From: Nocardioides sp. Soil774
GTDB lineage: Bacteria; Actinomycetota; Actinomycetes; Propionibacteriales; Nocardioidaceae
NCBI RefSeq assembly: GCF_001428125.1
Contig: NZ_LMSM01000006.1
Coordinates: 608,270-672,269, forward strand
Direction of reading: 5' to 3'
Length of the DNA stretch: 64,000 nt
Every line of letters starts with the position of its first letter. The stretch's first letter is position 1. The translations under genes and the position numbers were made by a program. The notes below the pieces were generated by a model that saw only the letters and a program-made list of their open reading frames with translations, did no database searches and had not been told where the DNA came from. Positions 63,256 through 64,000 of the stretch are shown here, piece by piece.

Positions 63256-64000
63256 GCGCCCGAATGAGCGCCCGGGTGACCCTCGCCGTCGCGGGACGGG
63301 TCCTGCGCCAGGTGCGGCGCGACCACCGCACGCTCGCGATGCTGCTGGTCGTGCCGTGCGTGCTGATGAGCCTGCTCTGGTGGATGTTCGACGGTCTGCC
63401 CGGAGCGATGTTCGACCGCTTCGGCCCTGCCCTGCTGGCGATGTTCCCCTTCATCGTGATGTTCCTCGTCACCAGCGTCACGACCCTGCGCGAGCGGTCG
63501 TCGGGCACCCTGGAGCGGCTGCTCGCGATGCCGATGGGCAAGCTCGACTTCCTCCTCGGCTACGCGCTCGCCTTCGGCCTGCTCGCGGCGCTCCAGTCGG
63601 CGCTGGCGGTGGCGGTGAGCGTCGGCCTGCTCGGCCTCGACGTCAACGGCCCGGTCTGGCTGCTCGGGGTGGTCGCGGTCGTCGACGCCGTCCTCGGCAC
63701 CGCGCTCGGGCTGCTGGTGAGCGCCTTCGCGACGACCGAGTTCCAGGCGGTGCAGTTCATGCCGGCCTTCGTCCTGCCGCAGATCCTGCTGTGCGGGCTC
63801 TTCGTGCCCCGCGACGCGATGCCCGACGTGCTGGGCGCCGTCAGCGACCTGCTGCCCCTGTCCTACGCGGTCGACGCGATGCAGGAGCTGGTGGGTCGCG
63901 CCGATCAGGGCGAGGTGTGGCGCTCGGTCGGCGTCGTCGCCGGGTTCGCGGTGGTCTCGCTGGCGTTGGGCGCGGCCACCCTGAGGCGTCGTACGCCCTG
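63252..64000 (+). CDS. ABC-2 type exporter permease, 3' end at window edge
   Basis: 249 residues are visible with about six hydrophobic helices. It starts [27 protein letters not shown] and has the ABC-2 motif TTLRERSSGTLERLLAMPM before the second helix, and LLPLSYAVDAMQELV near the end. The last two bases are TG in frame after TLRRRTP, so the stop is probably the next base (TGA) and the gene is essentially complete. Works with the ATPase just upstream; the exported substrate is unknown. Confidence 0.85.
   Translation, partial: MSARMSARVTLAVAGRVLRQVRRDHRTLAMLLVVPCVLMSLLWWMFDGLPGAMFDRFGPALLAMFPFIVMFLVTSVTTLRERSSGTLERLLAMPMGKLDFLLGYALAFGLLAALQSALAVAVSVGLLGLDVNGPVWLLGVVAVVDAVLGTALGLLVSAFATTEFQAVQFMPAFVLPQILLCGLFVPRDAMPDVLGAVSDLLPLSYAVDAMQELVGRADQGEVWRSVGVVAGFAVVSLALGAATLRRRTP

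Overview
The window is about 72% G+C (judged by eye) and reads as a chromosomal segment of a high-GC actinomycete. The backbone tilS-hpt-ftsH-folE-folP-folB-folK-DUF3180 and DUF2520-panC-panD-(nadB-nadC)-coaX-lsr2-clpC-mutY-disA-radA is the conserved actinobacterial arrangement also known from Mycobacterium. Lsr2, a single-chain IcmF, mycobacterial-type FtsH/ClpC and many leaderless genes agree with this. The family is probably Nocardioidaceae (Nocardioides-like); that is inference from protein flavour, not a search. No rRNA, tRNA, CRISPR array, IS element or prophage was seen.

Layout. 1-5.2 kb: a MASE1-type histidine kinase cut by the left edge, converging on icmF. 5.3-11.1 kb: a minus-strand accessory block (MarR regulator, B12-binding-like protein, a photolyase-like protein with apparently swapped domains, hemerythrin-like protein, GNAT, esterase) plus a degenerate aldehyde dehydrogenase. 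11.1-16.0 kb: a TPP riboswitch driving thiB-thiP-thiQ, then a PAP2-type membrane protein. 16.0-17.2 kb: an AbiEi/DUF559 nuclease-like gene boxed by two inverted copies of an ~80-bp palindromic repeat. 17.2-25.4 kb: NlpC/P60 hydrolase, sulfotransferase, acyl-CoA oxidase, methyltransferase, small hydrolases, and an ECF41 sigma factor coupled to its AhpD-like partner. 25.4-35.3 kb: ppa, dacB, a DUF2342 metalloprotease, tilS, hpt, ftsH and the folate operon. 35.3-43.8 kb: inserted accessory genes (coiled-coil protein, GNAT, osmoprotectant ABC importer, glycosyltransferases, sulfotransferase). 43.9-52.8 kb: pantothenate/NAD/CoA operon, lsr2, clpC. 52.8-58.6 kb: mutY, disA, radA, a LacI regulator. 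58.5-64.0 kb: methyltransferase/VOC pair, cysteine-rich protein, Ppx/GppA phosphatase, sugar isomerase and an ABC exporter cut by the right edge.

How the genes work together: folE/P/B/K make the pterin branch of folate; panC/panD/coaX carry beta-alanine and pantoate to phosphopantothenate; nadB/nadC make the quinolinate branch of NAD; disA/radA sit together as DNA-integrity and recombination functions with mutY nearby; thiBPQ imports thiamine under TPP control. Translation is tightly coupled in operons through many ATGA/GTGA overlaps.

The most unusual content is a family of structured intergenic repeats sharing the head TCCCCGGATATCCGGGGA (five copies, two tail types). Two inverted copies bracket the DUF559 gene like terminal repeats, which resembles the REP/RAYT arrangement but with a different nuclease family. 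Other points of note are the domain-swapped photolyase homologue, an ECF41 target-like promoter in front of the ECF41 operon, a divergent osmoprotectant promoter whose two -10 boxes lie inside each other's genes, and a 21-codon bridging ORF between folK and the DUF3180 gene.
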